Made by a program: the position numbers and the translations under genes. A stretch of DNA of 20,630 nt from an uncultured Collinsella sp. (lineage in GTDB: Bacteria; Actinomycetota; Coriobacteriia; Coriobacteriales; Coriobacteriaceae): NCBI GenBank assembly GCA_902475245.1, contig CABRYP010000036.1:1-20630 (forward strand), read 5' to 3'. Below the pieces are notes generated by a model. It did not search any database and was not told the origin of the DNA. It was given only the letters and a program-made list of their open reading frames with translations. Shown here in pieces: positions 7,334-14,415 of this stretch; within the stretch, counting starts at the first letter, position 1, and each line of letters starts with the position of its first letter.

Positions 7334-7402
7334 ACGTGTTAGCTCAAGCGTATAGAAATGTAAGCAACGTCAGGCGAGCGTAAGGTCGACGGGCCTGGCT
7401 CC

Positions 7403-8488
7403 TTACGGCGTGAAGGCGTCGACGTCGCCCCAGTGGCGGCGCAGCGTGACGGCGGCAGCGGGCTCGGTGTTGTCAAAGACGACCGACCACTGCGTGTTGC
7501 TGGTGATGTCTTCCGGATTGGGCTCTTGCGCCGCAGCGCGTAGGGCCTTCCAAGCGACTGCCTCGTCTTGGGCGCCGGCACGGGCGTCAAGGACACCGGC
7601 GATTGCGACGGCGCGTTCCTTGCCATGGCCCAGCTCGCCATTCTTTTGGTTGGGGAGCACCTCGTCACCATAGCAGGCGTAGAAGTTCGTGACCTGGCGT
7701 ACGGGCGTCGCCTTGCATGCACGGTTGGGATCGCGCGGATCCCACTCCACCACCCGCGCGTCACCGGCGGCGTCGTTGATAAAGAAGTGGTAGTCGCGTC
7801 CGGCCATGGCGTGCATGTCGTAGGCAGAAAGCAGGTTGACGGCCTCTTGCGTGGTGGCGGCACGGTCGAGCACCAGACGGATGGCGAGCGAGGTATTGAT
7901 GACGGGGCGTTGCGTGTCCTGGTCACAGGGTTTGGAATCCAGGGTGAGCACGGCAATGGACACGCCACATTCGTTAACACCGTCGAGCTGGGCAAACGGG
8001 CCCATCAACGCCGCAGCGCGTCCGCCGACGGAGTCAAGCGGAGTGTTATCGTCCAGGTTGTTAAGGGCCGCAACGCCGATGGAGGCATAGCCGCCGCGCG
8101 GGTGATTACGCACCAGCAGCGCCGAGGTGTCGTCCTTAAAGTCGTAATTGCGACCGGTGCGCACGCGGCCTTCGGCATCTACGGCGACAAAAGCGCTGCA
8201 GGCAAACTGGGGCGCCTGGACATGTGCCGGCACACCGGGCAGCACCTGCGCCACCACGGCATCGATGTAGGCCTGGTCGTCGCGCACACCAGCGGCGATG
8301 ATGCGATCAAGATCGTAGTCGTAGGCGATGTCGATTGCGTACAGGTCATAGCCATCCGCGTAGCCGGTCAAGCGTTTGAGTGACGCGGCGGACTTGATTT
8401 GTTTGTGATAAACGATGCCGGTGGCAGCGGCAAGGCCGACGGCGACTCCCGCGACACCGCAGGCGATGGCAATGTTACGTGGCTTCAT
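7403..8488 (-). CDS. Membrane-anchored choloylglycine hydrolase-like (linear amide C-N) hydrolase
   Basis: The 361-residue protein starts after AAAGGAG. Residues 7-25 form a hydrophobic signal or anchor segment, so the enzyme is probably outside or on the membrane; there is no lipobox. The Ntn-hydrolase core begins at ACSAF with candidate nucleophile Cys97, followed by GRNYDF (112-117), a hallmark of the choloylglycine hydrolase / C45 acyltransferase families. Further along are AMAGRDYHFFINDAAGDARVVEW-like features and N-C-terminal strands typical of the fold. Classic bile salt hydrolases are cytoplasmic with the cysteine at position 2, so here about 96 residues would need removal, or the cysteine acts in place. 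Substrate could be a bile amide, N-acyl amino acid or penicillin-like amide. It precedes pfk on the same strand. Confidence 0.8.
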   Translation of the reverse strand: MKPRNIAIACGVAGVAVGLAAATGIVYHKQIKSAASLKRLTGYADGYDLYAIDIAYDYDLDRIIAAGVRDDQAYIDAVVAQVLPGVPAHVQAPQFACSAFVAVDAEGRVRTGRNYDFKDDTSALLVRNHPRGGYASIGVAALNNLDDNTPLDSVGGRAAALMGPFAQLDGVNECGVSIAVLTLDSKPCDQDTQRPVINTSLAIRLVLDRAATTQEAVNLLSAYDMHAMAGRDYHFFINDAAGDARVVEWDPRDPNRACKATPVRQVTNFYACYGDEVLPNQKNGELGHGKERAVAIAGVLDARAGAQDEAVAWKALRAAAQEPNPEDITSNTQWSVVFDNTEPAAAVTLRRHWGDVDAFTP

Positions 8489-8649
8489 GACGGCTCCTTT
8501 CGTCCTGTTAGCGTAATTGTCGCAAAAGGAGTGCGGGCATGATGGCTCAACTTGGCGAGCGGCGCGGGATTAAACATGGAATGAAAGGCACGGCACTGGC
8601 GCGGCGGGGTATGCTGGAGGGAACCATCAACCCAGTGAAAGGGGAGAGC

Positions 8650-10035
8650 ATGACGGATCAGGAAACGCCCGAGCGCGCGCATGTGACGGCCGATGATATC
8701 GAGGCCGCTAACGACCTTATCGACTTTATCGAGGCGTGCCCCAGCATGTTCCATACGGCGGCGACCATTATGGCCGAGCTCGACGAGGCAGGCTTTACCT
8801 ACCTGCCCGAGAACGCGGCGTGGGATATCGAGCCGGGCGGGCGTTATTACACGCAGCGCAATACCTCGAGCGTTGTTGCCTTTAAGGTGGGCGAGGACCT
8901 GGCTGCTACGTGGGGCGAGGACGGCGTTGCCGGCGACTATCATTTTCAGCTCACGGCGTCGCACAGCGATTCGCCGACGTTTAAGGTCAAGGCCGTGCCT
9001 GAGCTTGACGGCGCGGGCGAGACGCTGCGCCTGAACACCGAGGCCTACGGCGGCATGATCGACTACACCTGGTTCGATCGCCCGCTGGCGCTGGCTGGAC
9101 GCGTGTTGGTACGCGAAGGCGACCGTATTGAGAGCCGCCTGCTTTCCACCGAGCGCGAGGTCGCTATTATCCCGAGCCTTGCCATCCATATGAATCGTGG
9201 CGTTAATGAGGGCTTTGCGCCCAACCGCGCCGTCGACCTGTGCCCGCTCATCAGCGCCGGTGACCTTAAGCAGGGAGATTTTGACGCCCTGATCGCCGAC
9301 GAACTGGACGTTGAGCCCGAGCAAATTTTGGGCCGCGATCTGTTCCTGGTCAATCGTCAGGATGCGCGCATTTGGGGCTGGGCCGATGAGTTTATCTCGA
9401 CGCCCAAGCTCGACGACCTGGCATGCGCCTACACCTCGCTGCAGGCATTTTTGGGTGCCGAGAATGCGCACGACGTTTCGGTTTTCTGCTGCTTTGATAA
9501 CGAGGAGGTTGGCTCCGAGACCAAGCAGGGCGCCATGTCGACGTTCTTGGCCGACGCGCTGCGCCGCATTAACGGATCGTTGGGCTTTGACGACGAGTCG
9601 TACCATCGCGCCCTTGCCGCCTCGATGCTTGTAAGCTGCGACAATGCGCATGCCGTGCACCCCAACCACGCCGAGAAGTGCGATGCTCGCAATCAGGTGG
9701 TGCTCAACGGCGGCATCGTCATCAAGGAGGCGGCCAACCAGCACTACTGCACCGATGCTTTTAGCCGCGCGGTGTTCCAGGCTATCTGCGATGACGCCGA
9801 CGTGCCCACGCAGGCCTTCGCCAACAAGAGCGATATGGCCGGCGGCTCCACGCTCGGCAATCTGTCGAACTTGCAGGTGAGTATGCACGCCGTGGACGTG
9901 GGCCTGCCGCAGCTGGCCATGCACTCAAGCTACGAGACCGGCGGCGTGCGCGACGTAATGTACGCCATCCGCGCCCTCACCGCCTTCTACGAGCGAAACC
10001 TAACCATCAACGGCGCCGAAAGTGTGGAGCTCTAA
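8650..10035 (+). CDS. M18 family zinc aminopeptidase
   Basis: The ATG at 8650 is chosen because GGGGAG lies just upstream; the open frame extends to 8539 with no good site and untypical sequence. The 461-residue enzyme is of usual length for M18 aspartyl/broad aminopeptidases (ApeB/DNPEP type). The five expected metal ligands can be placed: His105 (in SHSDSPTF), Asp255 (KLDDLA), Glu286 (DNEEVGS), Asp331 (CDNAHAVHPNH) and His425 (MHSSYE). The spacings of the last three match human DNPEP. Glu285 would be the general base. It trims N-terminal residues from peptides in the cytoplasm as a tetrahedral dodecamer in known homologues. It is divergent from the Ntn hydrolase gene, the two starts lying 160 bp apart. 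Confidence 0.93.
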   Translation: MTDQETPERAHVTADDIEAANDLIDFIEACPSMFHTAATIMAELDEAGFTYLPENAAWDIEPGGRYYTQRNTSSVVAFKVGEDLAATWGEDGVAGDYHFQLTASHSDSPTFKVKAVPELDGAGETLRLNTEAYGGMIDYTWFDRPLALAGRVLVREGDRIESRLLSTEREVAIIPSLAIHMNRGVNEGFAPNRAVDLCPLISAGDLKQGDFDALIADELDVEPEQILGRDLFLVNRQDARIWGWADEFISTPKLDDLACAYTSLQAFLGAENAHDVSVFCCFDNEEVGSETKQGAMSTFLADALRRINGSLGFDDESYHRALAASMLVSCDNAHAVHPNHAEKCDARNQVVLNGGIVIKEAANQHYCTDAFSRAVFQAICDDADVPTQAFANKSDMAGGSTLGNLSNLQVSMHAVDVGLPQLAMHSSYETGGVRDVMYAIRALTAFYERNLTINGAESVEL

Positions 10036-10037
10036 AA

Positions 10038-10086
10038 CCTGCCAAAAAGGGACAGGTTCATTTTGGCAAGTTTTATCTGGGCGAAT
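10038..10086 (+). repeat. Dispersed repeat family A, copy 3
   Basis: It begins two bases after the aminopeptidase stop codon: CCTGCCAAAAAGGGACAGG then TTCATTTTGGCAAGTTTTAT and CTGGGCGAATG. Differences from the other copies are TTCAT for TTTAT and GGCAAG for GGCAGG. As with copy 2, it directly follows a coding region in the sense orientation. Confidence 0.85.
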
Positions 10087-10121
10087 GCAAAGGGTGAAAC
10101 CGAACTGGATTGGTGATGCGT

Positions 10122-10156
10122 AGCCGCCGAGGTGCAATGTGCCTCGGCGGCTTTTT
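10122..10156 (+). terminator. Rho-independent terminator after the M18 aminopeptidase
   Basis: Perfect 11-bp stem AGCCGCCGAGG (10122-10132) / CCTCGGCGGCT (10142-10152), 9-nt loop, followed by TTTT. Confidence 0.9.
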
Positions 10157-10174
10157 GTGTACAGAGTACGGCTA

Positions 10175-10226
10175 ATGCTTATAAATGCTATACATGCTTT
10201 ACGTATCTACCATAGAGCTTTATGAT
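10175..10226 (+). promoter_or_regulatory. Promoter and ATGCT direct repeats of the toxin-antitoxin operon
   Basis: TTTACG (10198-10203), a 17-bp spacer and TATGAT (10221-10226) make a good sigma-70-type promoter, 25 bp before the antitoxin start and its GGGAGG site. ATGCT occurs three times, at 10175, 10185 and 10194, about one helical turn apart, the last overlapping the -35. Ribbon-helix-helix antitoxins commonly bind such tandem short repeats, so these are candidate autorepression sites. Confidence 0.6.
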
Positions 10227-10250
10227 ATTTTGAAGTATTAGGGAGGGCTC

Positions 10251-10631
10251 ATGACCACAACAGCCGCTCAGATCAACGTACGTCTCGATGCCGATCTTAA
10301 AAGGAGTGGGGACGCCGCTCTCTCCAAGGCCGGTATGACGCCGAGCCAAGCGGTGCGAGCGCTCTGGCAGCTTGCAGCGTCGCTGGCCGATCGCCCCGGT
10401 GCGCTCGAGGATATCCTGCTGCCCAGCCGTGCCCGGGCGGAACAGCGCGAGCGCGAAAAGGCCGCCAAACGTAAGCTCGAGCTCATGGATCAGGGGTCGA
10501 AGCTGTTCGCTGCCGCTTGCCGTGAGTCGGGAATCGATATGGTCAGGGCTCAGCCATCGGACGACGAAGAGCTCAAACGGAATGCCTATGCGGATCGCTA
10601 TGGCGAGGAGATGAGCTGGCTCTATGAGTGA
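10251..10631 (+). CDS. RelB/DinJ-family antitoxin
   Basis: A 126-residue protein whose N-terminus (about 6-45, INVRLDADLKRSGDAALSKAGMTPSQAVRALW) matches the ribbon-helix-helix fold of RelB/DinJ antitoxins. This part should dimerise, bind the operon's operator and repress it. The remainder is a long charged helix (EQREREKAAKRKLEL) and an acidic/aromatic tail that probably wraps the toxin. At 126 residues it is longer than typical DinJ (about 86). The start has GGGAGG upstream. Its last codons overlap the toxin gene by 8 bp, so translation is coupled. Unusually for RelB-type antitoxins, the partner is a PIN-domain protein and not a RelE/YafQ mRNA interferase. Confidence 0.85.
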   Translation: MTTTAAQINVRLDADLKRSGDAALSKAGMTPSQAVRALWQLAASLADRPGALEDILLPSRARAEQREREKAAKRKLELMDQGSKLFAAACRESGIDMVRAQPSDDEELKRNAYADRYGEEMSWLYE

Positions 10632-11115
10632 GGCTCCAAGGCGTATCTTGGTTGACACCAACGTGTGGCTCGATTACTTCATTCCCTCACGACGTGGTCG
10701 TTCGGTGGCGATTGAGTTTTTACGCGATGCATGCACGGCGCAGGTGGATTTGCTGTATGCGGCGACATCGTCCAAAGATCTGTTCTATTTGATTTCAAGC
10801 GAACATAAGGCATGGTATCGGCGCGAGCATGGCTCACTATCCCAAGATGCCGCCGTGGCGGCGACATCACTTGCATGGGATTGCCTCGACGTGTTGTCGC
10901 AACTTGCTACGCCCGTGCCCTGCGACCTGAGCGACATGTGGATGGCGAGTAAGCAGCGTAAGCTCCATAGCGATTACGAAGACGATTTAATCATCGCGGC
11001 AGCGATGCGCTCCCAAGCAGATTTACTGGTCACCAACGATGTCAAACTCTGTTCACACGCGCCTGTCGCAGCAATGAGCGTAGAAGACGCAAAGAATTAC
11101 TTAGCAACGCTCTAA
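10624..11115 (+). CDS. PIN-domain ribonuclease toxin (VapC-like)
   Basis: This 163-residue protein begins with the PIN signature VDTNVWLDYF (Asp11, Asn13, Asp17). Later acidic residues of the family are visible in SDYEDDLIIAAA (Asp117, Glu119, Asp120, Asp121) and VTNDVKL (Asp139). These would bind magnesium for RNA cleavage; VapC relatives cut tRNA or rRNA and stop growth. Length is slightly above the common 130-150. The ATG overlaps the antitoxin stop (ATGAGTGA) and a GAGGAG lies inside the antitoxin gene. I infer a type II toxin-antitoxin pair; the target RNA cannot be predicted. Confidence 0.87.
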   Translation: MSEAPRRILVDTNVWLDYFIPSRRGRSVAIEFLRDACTAQVDLLYAATSSKDLFYLISSEHKAWYRREHGSLSQDAAVAATSLAWDCLDVLSQLATPVPCDLSDMWMASKQRKLHSDYEDDLIIAAAMRSQADLLVTNDVKLCSHAPVAAMSVEDAKNYLATL

Positions 11116-11188
11116 CAATTTGAAGACCCCACAGGTTGAGCAAAAGTCAGCGAGAGTCTGCCGTTTGAGCTAAGGTGCCGTGAAATGA

Positions 11189-11217
11189 AAAGGCGCTGAC
11201 CTTCTGGTCGCGCCTTT
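11189..11217. terminator. Hairpin between convergent toxin and dehydrogenase genes
   Basis: AAAGGCGC (11189-11196) pairs with GCGCCTTT (11210-11217), continued by GACC/GGTC after one bulged base, with loop TTCT. On the minus strand it is followed by TTCATTTC, so it could terminate the dehydrogenase transcript; on the plus strand the tail is weaker. It lies inside a wider inverted pair TCTGCCGTT (11157-11165) / AACGGCAGA (11225-11233). Confidence 0.5.
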
Positions 11218-11240
11218 GAAATTGAACGGCAGATTGGCCA

Positions 11241-11344
11241 AACGGCGGGCTCGCAGCGTCGACCGGTCCGCCGTTCGTTAGAACGGCGGAACCCATGGGG
11301 CTCGCAGCGTCGAGGGGTTCCGGCGTTTGGTAAAACGCCGGAAC
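11241..11344. repeat. Two tandem core-plus-hairpin modules
   Basis: The 16-mer GGGCTCGCAGCGTCGA occurs at 11247-11262 and 11298-11313, 51 bp apart. Each is followed by a hairpin: TCCGCCGTTC-GTTA-GAACGGCGGA (11267-11290), and a 12-bp stem GTTCCGGCGTTT (11317-11328) / AAACGCCGGAAC (11333-11344) with loop GGTA. In each module the first hairpin arm can also pair with a sequence upstream of the 16-mer (AACGGCGG 11241-11248; GGAACCC 11288-11294), so alternative structures compete. The array ends three bases from the dehydrogenase stop. Confidence 0.75.
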
Positions 11345-11347
11345 AAT

Positions 11348-12283
11348 CTAATGTTCGATCCAGCAGCGCAGGGTCTCGCCGGCTTGCAGATGACGCAGGT
11401 TCTCCGCGGCGATGTCGACGACGTTGTTGAGCGTGGCGGCTAGGTGGAACCAGCCCGAGACGTGCGGCGTGATGAGCATGTTGGGCGCATCCCACAGGGG
11501 GCTTGTCTCAGGCAGCGGCTCGGGGTCGGTGACGTCGACCGCGGCGCCGGCGAGATGTCCCGATTCCAGAGCGGCAACCAAGTCGTCGGCGACCACAAGA
11601 TCGCCGCGGCCGCCGTTGGCAAAGAAGGCACCCGGTTTCATCGCGGCGAAGAACTCGGCGTTCGCCAGGCCGCGGGTCTCGGGTGTGCTCGGCATAAAGG
11701 ATGCAACGATGTCAGCCTCGGCCAGGCGCTCGGGCAGGGCATCCATGCCGTCCATGTCCTCAAACACAATGGGGTAGACGAGCGGATGGCGCTTGATGCC
11801 GCGGACGTGCGCGCCCATGCTGCGGCAGAGCGTGGCGAAGTGGCCACCGACATCGCCCGCGCCCAGCACCAGCACATTGGCGTTTTTGAGCGAGGTGACC
11901 GGCCCCAAATCCTCCCAGCGATGCTCGCGCTGCAAGTCGTGATAGCCGGGCAGGCGCTTCATCATGGAAAGGACCATGGCAAACATGTGCTCGCTCACAG
12001 CCTGACCGTAGGCGCCCACCGAGCAAGACAGTTTGGCGTCGGCCGGCACGGTGCCGGCGGCAAGGTAGTCGTCATAGCCGGCGGTCTGCAATTGCAGCAG
12101 ATGGAGATGCTCGCATGCCGTGAGCATGTCAGAGTCGATGTTGCCCAAGATCACGTCGGCGTCGGCGACCTGCTCGCGCGTGATGGCGTCGGCGCTCGTG
12201 TAGATAAAGTCCTCGCCCGGAGCGCTCGACTCAAGAATTGCGCGATGGCGGTCATTGACGGGCAGCAAAACCAGGATGTTCAC
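11348..12283 (-). CDS. D-2-hydroxyacid dehydrogenase
   Basis: This 311-residue NAD(P)-dependent oxidoreductase belongs to the D-isomer-specific 2-hydroxyacid dehydrogenase family. The nucleotide-binding motif GAGDVG is at 141-146, and the catalytic triad can be placed as Arg226 (NGGRGDLV), Glu255 (DPEPLP) and His274 (TPHVSG). The N-terminal substrate-binding half is shorter than in D-lactate dehydrogenase LdhA, closer to the glyoxylate/hydroxypyruvate reductase-like group. It would interconvert a 2-oxoacid and a D-2-hydroxyacid in the cytoplasm; substrate unclear. The start is GTG with GGAGAGGA seven bases upstream. It stands alone, with repeat family A and the map terminator upstream. Confidence 0.88.
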   Translation of the reverse strand: MNILVLLPVNDRHRAILESSAPGEDFIYTSADAITREQVADADVILGNIDSDMLTACEHLHLLQLQTAGYDDYLAAGTVPADAKLSCSVGAYGQAVSEHMFAMVLSMMKRLPGYHDLQREHRWEDLGPVTSLKNANVLVLGAGDVGGHFATLCRSMGAHVRGIKRHPLVYPIVFEDMDGMDALPERLAEADIVASFMPSTPETRGLANAEFFAAMKPGAFFANGGRGDLVVADDLVAALESGHLAGAAVDVTDPEPLPETSPLWDAPNMLITPHVSGWFHLAATLNNVVDIAAENLRHLQAGETLRCWIEH

Positions 12284-12302
12284 AAACAGTCCTCTCCGCT
12301 CG

Positions 12303-12340
12303 ACCTGCCAAAAAGGGACAGGTTTATTTTGGCAGGTTTT
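12303..12340 (+). repeat. Dispersed repeat family A, copy 4
   Basis: CCTGCCAAAAAGGGACAGG then TTTATTTTGGCAGGTTTT. Here both inverted ends (CCTGCCAAAA / TTTTGGCAGG) are perfect, so this is the best copy for defining the element. It lies between the map terminator and the start of the dehydrogenase gene, 20 bp from the latter's GTG, so it falls in that gene's leader in the antisense orientation. Confidence 0.85.
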
Positions 12341-12355
12341 ACCAGGTAAAACGCT

Positions 12356-12406
12356 AAAAAACGCCGGGCTTCGTGATGGTTAACATATCCATCGCGTAGC
12401 CCGGCG
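12356..12406 (-). terminator. Rho-independent terminator of map
   Basis: On the minus strand CGCCGGGCT (12406-12398) pairs with AGCCCGGCG (12370-12362); partial pairing GCGATGG/CCATC extends it, and TTTTTT follows (12361-12356). It starts 10 bp after the map stop. Confidence 0.88.
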
Positions 12407-12415
12407 CATCCACGG

Positions 12416-13303
12416 CTACCAGCTGAGCAGTTCGTAGCCGTCCTCGGTCACCACGAGCTGTACCTCGCACTGGGCCGAATCGCTGCCGTCCTTGGTGCGC
12501 ACGCACCAGCCGTCGCCCTTGCTAATCTTGATGTCGGGCGCTCCGGCATTGACCATAGGCTCGATGGTAAAGACCATGCCCGGGGCCATGATGGTATCCA
12601 CATCGGGCGCCTCGGTGGTAAAGCCCACAAATGGGTCTTCGTGGAACTCCTTACCGATGCCGTGTCCGCCGTACTCGCGCACCACGCTAAAACCGGCGTC
12701 CTCGACGGTCTTTTGCACGGCCTCGGCCATAACGGACAGTGGCAGCCATGGCTTGACGGCCGCCAGACCCGCTTCCACGCTGGCGCGGGTGACATCGACC
12801 AGGCGCTGGCGCTCGGCAGAGACCTCACCGATGCAGAACATGCGGCTCGAATCACTAAAGTAGCCGTCCAGGATCGTGGAGCAGTCGACGTTGATGATGT
12901 CGCCCTCGTGCAGCACGTCCGTATCGCAGGGGATACCGTGACAGACCACGTCGTTGATCGAGGTGCATACGCTCTTGGGGTAGCCCTCGTAGTTGAGGTC
13001 GGCCGGCGTGCCGCCGTGCTCGACGGTGTAGTCGTAGATCATCTGGTCGATCTGGTTGGTGGTCATGCCCGCGGCGATGTGCTCGCCTACGTAATCGAGC
13101 ACGCCCACGTTGATGGCGGCCGAGCGCTTGATGCCCTCGATATCGGCGGGCGTCTTGTAGAGCGTGCGGGGCAGAACCTCCCAGCCCTCTTCCCACAAGC
13201 GCTCGAGGCGCTCATCAAAGGTGCTATGGCATTTCTTATATTTTTTGCCGCTGCCGCACCAGCAAGCATCGTTGCGGCCGGGCACGGGTCCTTTGTCAAA
13301 CAT
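12416..13303 (-). CDS. map: Type I methionine aminopeptidase with N-terminal SEC-C zinc motif
   Basis: This 295-residue enzyme removes the initiator methionine from new proteins. Residues 9-26 (GRNDACWCGSGKKYKKCH) form the SEC-C zinc-binding motif found in a subset of bacterial MetAPs, which may help ribosome contact. The catalytic domain shows His122 (CHGIP), metal ligands Asp140 and Asp151 (VDCSTILDGYFSDSS), His214 (GGHGIG), His221 (FHEDP), Glu248 (IEPM) and Glu280 (QCEVQL), corresponding to the E. coli set. The start has AAAGGAAG upstream. It is followed by its own terminator. Many genomes carry a second map near the ribosomal genes; this may be the additional copy, which cannot be decided here. 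Confidence 0.95.
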   Translation of the reverse strand: MFDKGPVPGRNDACWCGSGKKYKKCHSTFDERLERLWEEGWEVLPRTLYKTPADIEGIKRSAAINVGVLDYVGEHIAAGMTTNQIDQMIYDYTVEHGGTPADLNYEGYPKSVCTSINDVVCHGIPCDTDVLHEGDIINVDCSTILDGYFSDSSRMFCIGEVSAERQRLVDVTRASVEAGLAAVKPWLPLSVMAEAVQKTVEDAGFSVVREYGGHGIGKEFHEDPFVGFTTEAPDVDTIMAPGMVFTIEPMVNAGAPDIKISKGDGWCVRTKDGSDSAQCEVQLVVTEDGYELLSW

Positions 13304-13355
13304 GGCTAACTTCCTTTCATCCGCAGCTAGTATAGCCCACCCACGCGTCTATAAA

Positions 13356-13422
13356 AGTTGCGGTGATATAGTTCCGATTTAAGCGGTTTAACAGCACAAA
13401 TAGGAACTATATCACCGCAACT
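13356..13422. repeat. Hairpin repeat family B, copy 3
   Basis: Perfect 20-bp arms AGTTGCGGTGATATAGTTCC (13356-13375) and its reverse complement (13403-13422) with a 27-nt loop. On the minus strand the hairpin is followed by TTTTATAG, giving it a terminator-like appearance about 40 bp downstream of the radical SAM stop. It lies between that gene and map. Confidence 0.85.
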
Positions 13423-13463
13423 GATGGGGCGGGATGGCGGGCACTGGCTGCTGCGTGGTTTTG

Positions 13464-14240
13464 CTAGTAGCTCACCTGGCAGGGGATGCCGAGGGCGCGC
13501 ACGCGTGCAGCAATCTTGTCGAGCACCTCGGGCGCCGCTTTAGCAAGGCCGGCGACCGGTGTTTCGCGCGCCACCGTGTAAATGGTCGCCTCCTGTGGGC
13601 GAATGCGCTCGAGCGCCGAGAGCCAAGGGCCAACGTACTCCTCGCCGGTGTTATCGAGAGACTTGCCCCGGTACTCACCGCTCAAAAACATCGTCTGGAT
13701 AATGACATGACCGTTAAAGTTTGCGAACGTCTCTATCTGGTGCTCTACATCGTAGGGGCCAACGGGCTGGTCGAGCAGCTGGATAAATGCCGGGTCGACC
13801 GTATCGAGCTTGAGGATGTTGTCGTCGACCATCATGAGTGCATCGTGCACCTGGGGACGGTCGGCGCGCGTGCCGTTGGAGAGCACGGCGATCTTGGAGT
13901 TTGGGGCTAGCTGGTCTCGCAGCACAACGGCGCCGGCGATGGCCTGCGGAAATTCGGGTGCGGCGGTGGGCTCGCCGTTGCCTGCGAAGGTGATCACATC
14001 GGGGAGCTCGCCCTCGGCTGCCATCTCGCGCAGCTTTGCCTCGAGCGCGTCGAGTACCACGGCAGCTGTGTTGTACGGCTCGTGGCAGGGGCGCTCGGCG
14101 TTGAGACCGTTCTCGCAGTAGATGCAGTCGAACGTGCAGATCTTGCCACTCGCCGGCATCATGTTGACACCGAGCGAAAGGCCCAGGCGACGGCTGCGGA
14201 CGGGCCCAAAGATGGGGCTGGCATTTAAAAACGTAGACAT
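13464..14240 (-). CDS. Radical SAM protein, COG0731 (Tyw1-like) family
   Basis: The start at 14240 gives 258 residues and places AAGGAG nine bases upstream; ATG at 14246 is too close to that site, and 14276 is the longest frame. The N-terminus FGPVRSRRLGLSLGVNMMP followed by CTFDCIYC is characteristic of the family: Cys35, Cys39 and Cys42 would hold the 4Fe-4S cluster that cleaves S-adenosylmethionine. ITFAGNGEPTAAPEF matches the following GEPT SAM-binding motif. The family is annotated by similarity to the wyosine tRNA enzyme Tyw1, but bacterial members lack an established substrate. It is compact, with no SPASM domain or extra cysteine cluster. It sits alone, with a hairpin repeat after it and a divergent hydrolase gene before it. 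Confidence 0.85.
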   Translation of the reverse strand: MSTFLNASPIFGPVRSRRLGLSLGVNMMPASGKICTFDCIYCENGLNAERPCHEPYNTAAVVLDALEAKLREMAAEGELPDVITFAGNGEPTAAPEFPQAIAGAVVLRDQLAPNSKIAVLSNGTRADRPQVHDALMMVDDNILKLDTVDPAFIQLLDQPVGPYDVEHQIETFANFNGHVIIQTMFLSGEYRGKSLDNTGEEYVGPWLSALERIRPQEATIYTVARETPVAGLAKAAPEVLDKIAARVRALGIPCQVSY

Positions 14241-14415
14241 AGGCATATGCTCCTTGGGACAGTTGAGCTTAAGCATAGCATCGGCTCCAACGTATGGTCC
14301 GGGCTTGTGCTTTGCAGGTTTCGTTTTTTAACTCTGCCTTCGATGCCGCGTCATGAAAGGTATCGGGTCGGGTACAGTTAATCTGTTAACAAAGCACAAG
14401 ACGATGGGGCACAAC

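Noticed and set aside
6285..7355. 356-residue plus-strand open frame across pfk
   Set aside because: It is the antisense of a clear phosphofructokinase gene; alanine/glycine/valine-rich, no ribosome site, no family resemblance. GC-rich third positions produce such frames.
7379..7407. 7-bp inverted repeat CGTAAGG/CCTTACG around the Ntn hydrolase stop as a terminator
   Set aside because: Short stem with a 15-nt loop and no following T-run on either strand.
7568..8383. 271-residue plus-strand frame inside the Ntn hydrolase gene
   Set aside because: Antisense shadow with no start signal; the minus-strand gene has a strong ribosome site and hallmark motifs.
8539..8649. 37-residue N-terminal extension of the M18 aminopeptidase
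   Set aside because: Composition untypical for the family, and GGGGAG precedes the ATG at 8650.
8485..9924. 479-residue minus-strand open frame across the M18 aminopeptidase
   Set aside because: Shadow of the aminopeptidase, which has all five metal ligands; the antisense product resembles nothing.
11241..11344. Possible CRISPR array from the repeated 16-mer
   Set aside because: Only two short copies, each tied to its own hairpin; no spacers of uniform length and no cas genes.
12456..13309. 222-residue plus-strand frame opposite map
   Set aside because: Antisense of a methionine aminopeptidase with complete metal ligands.
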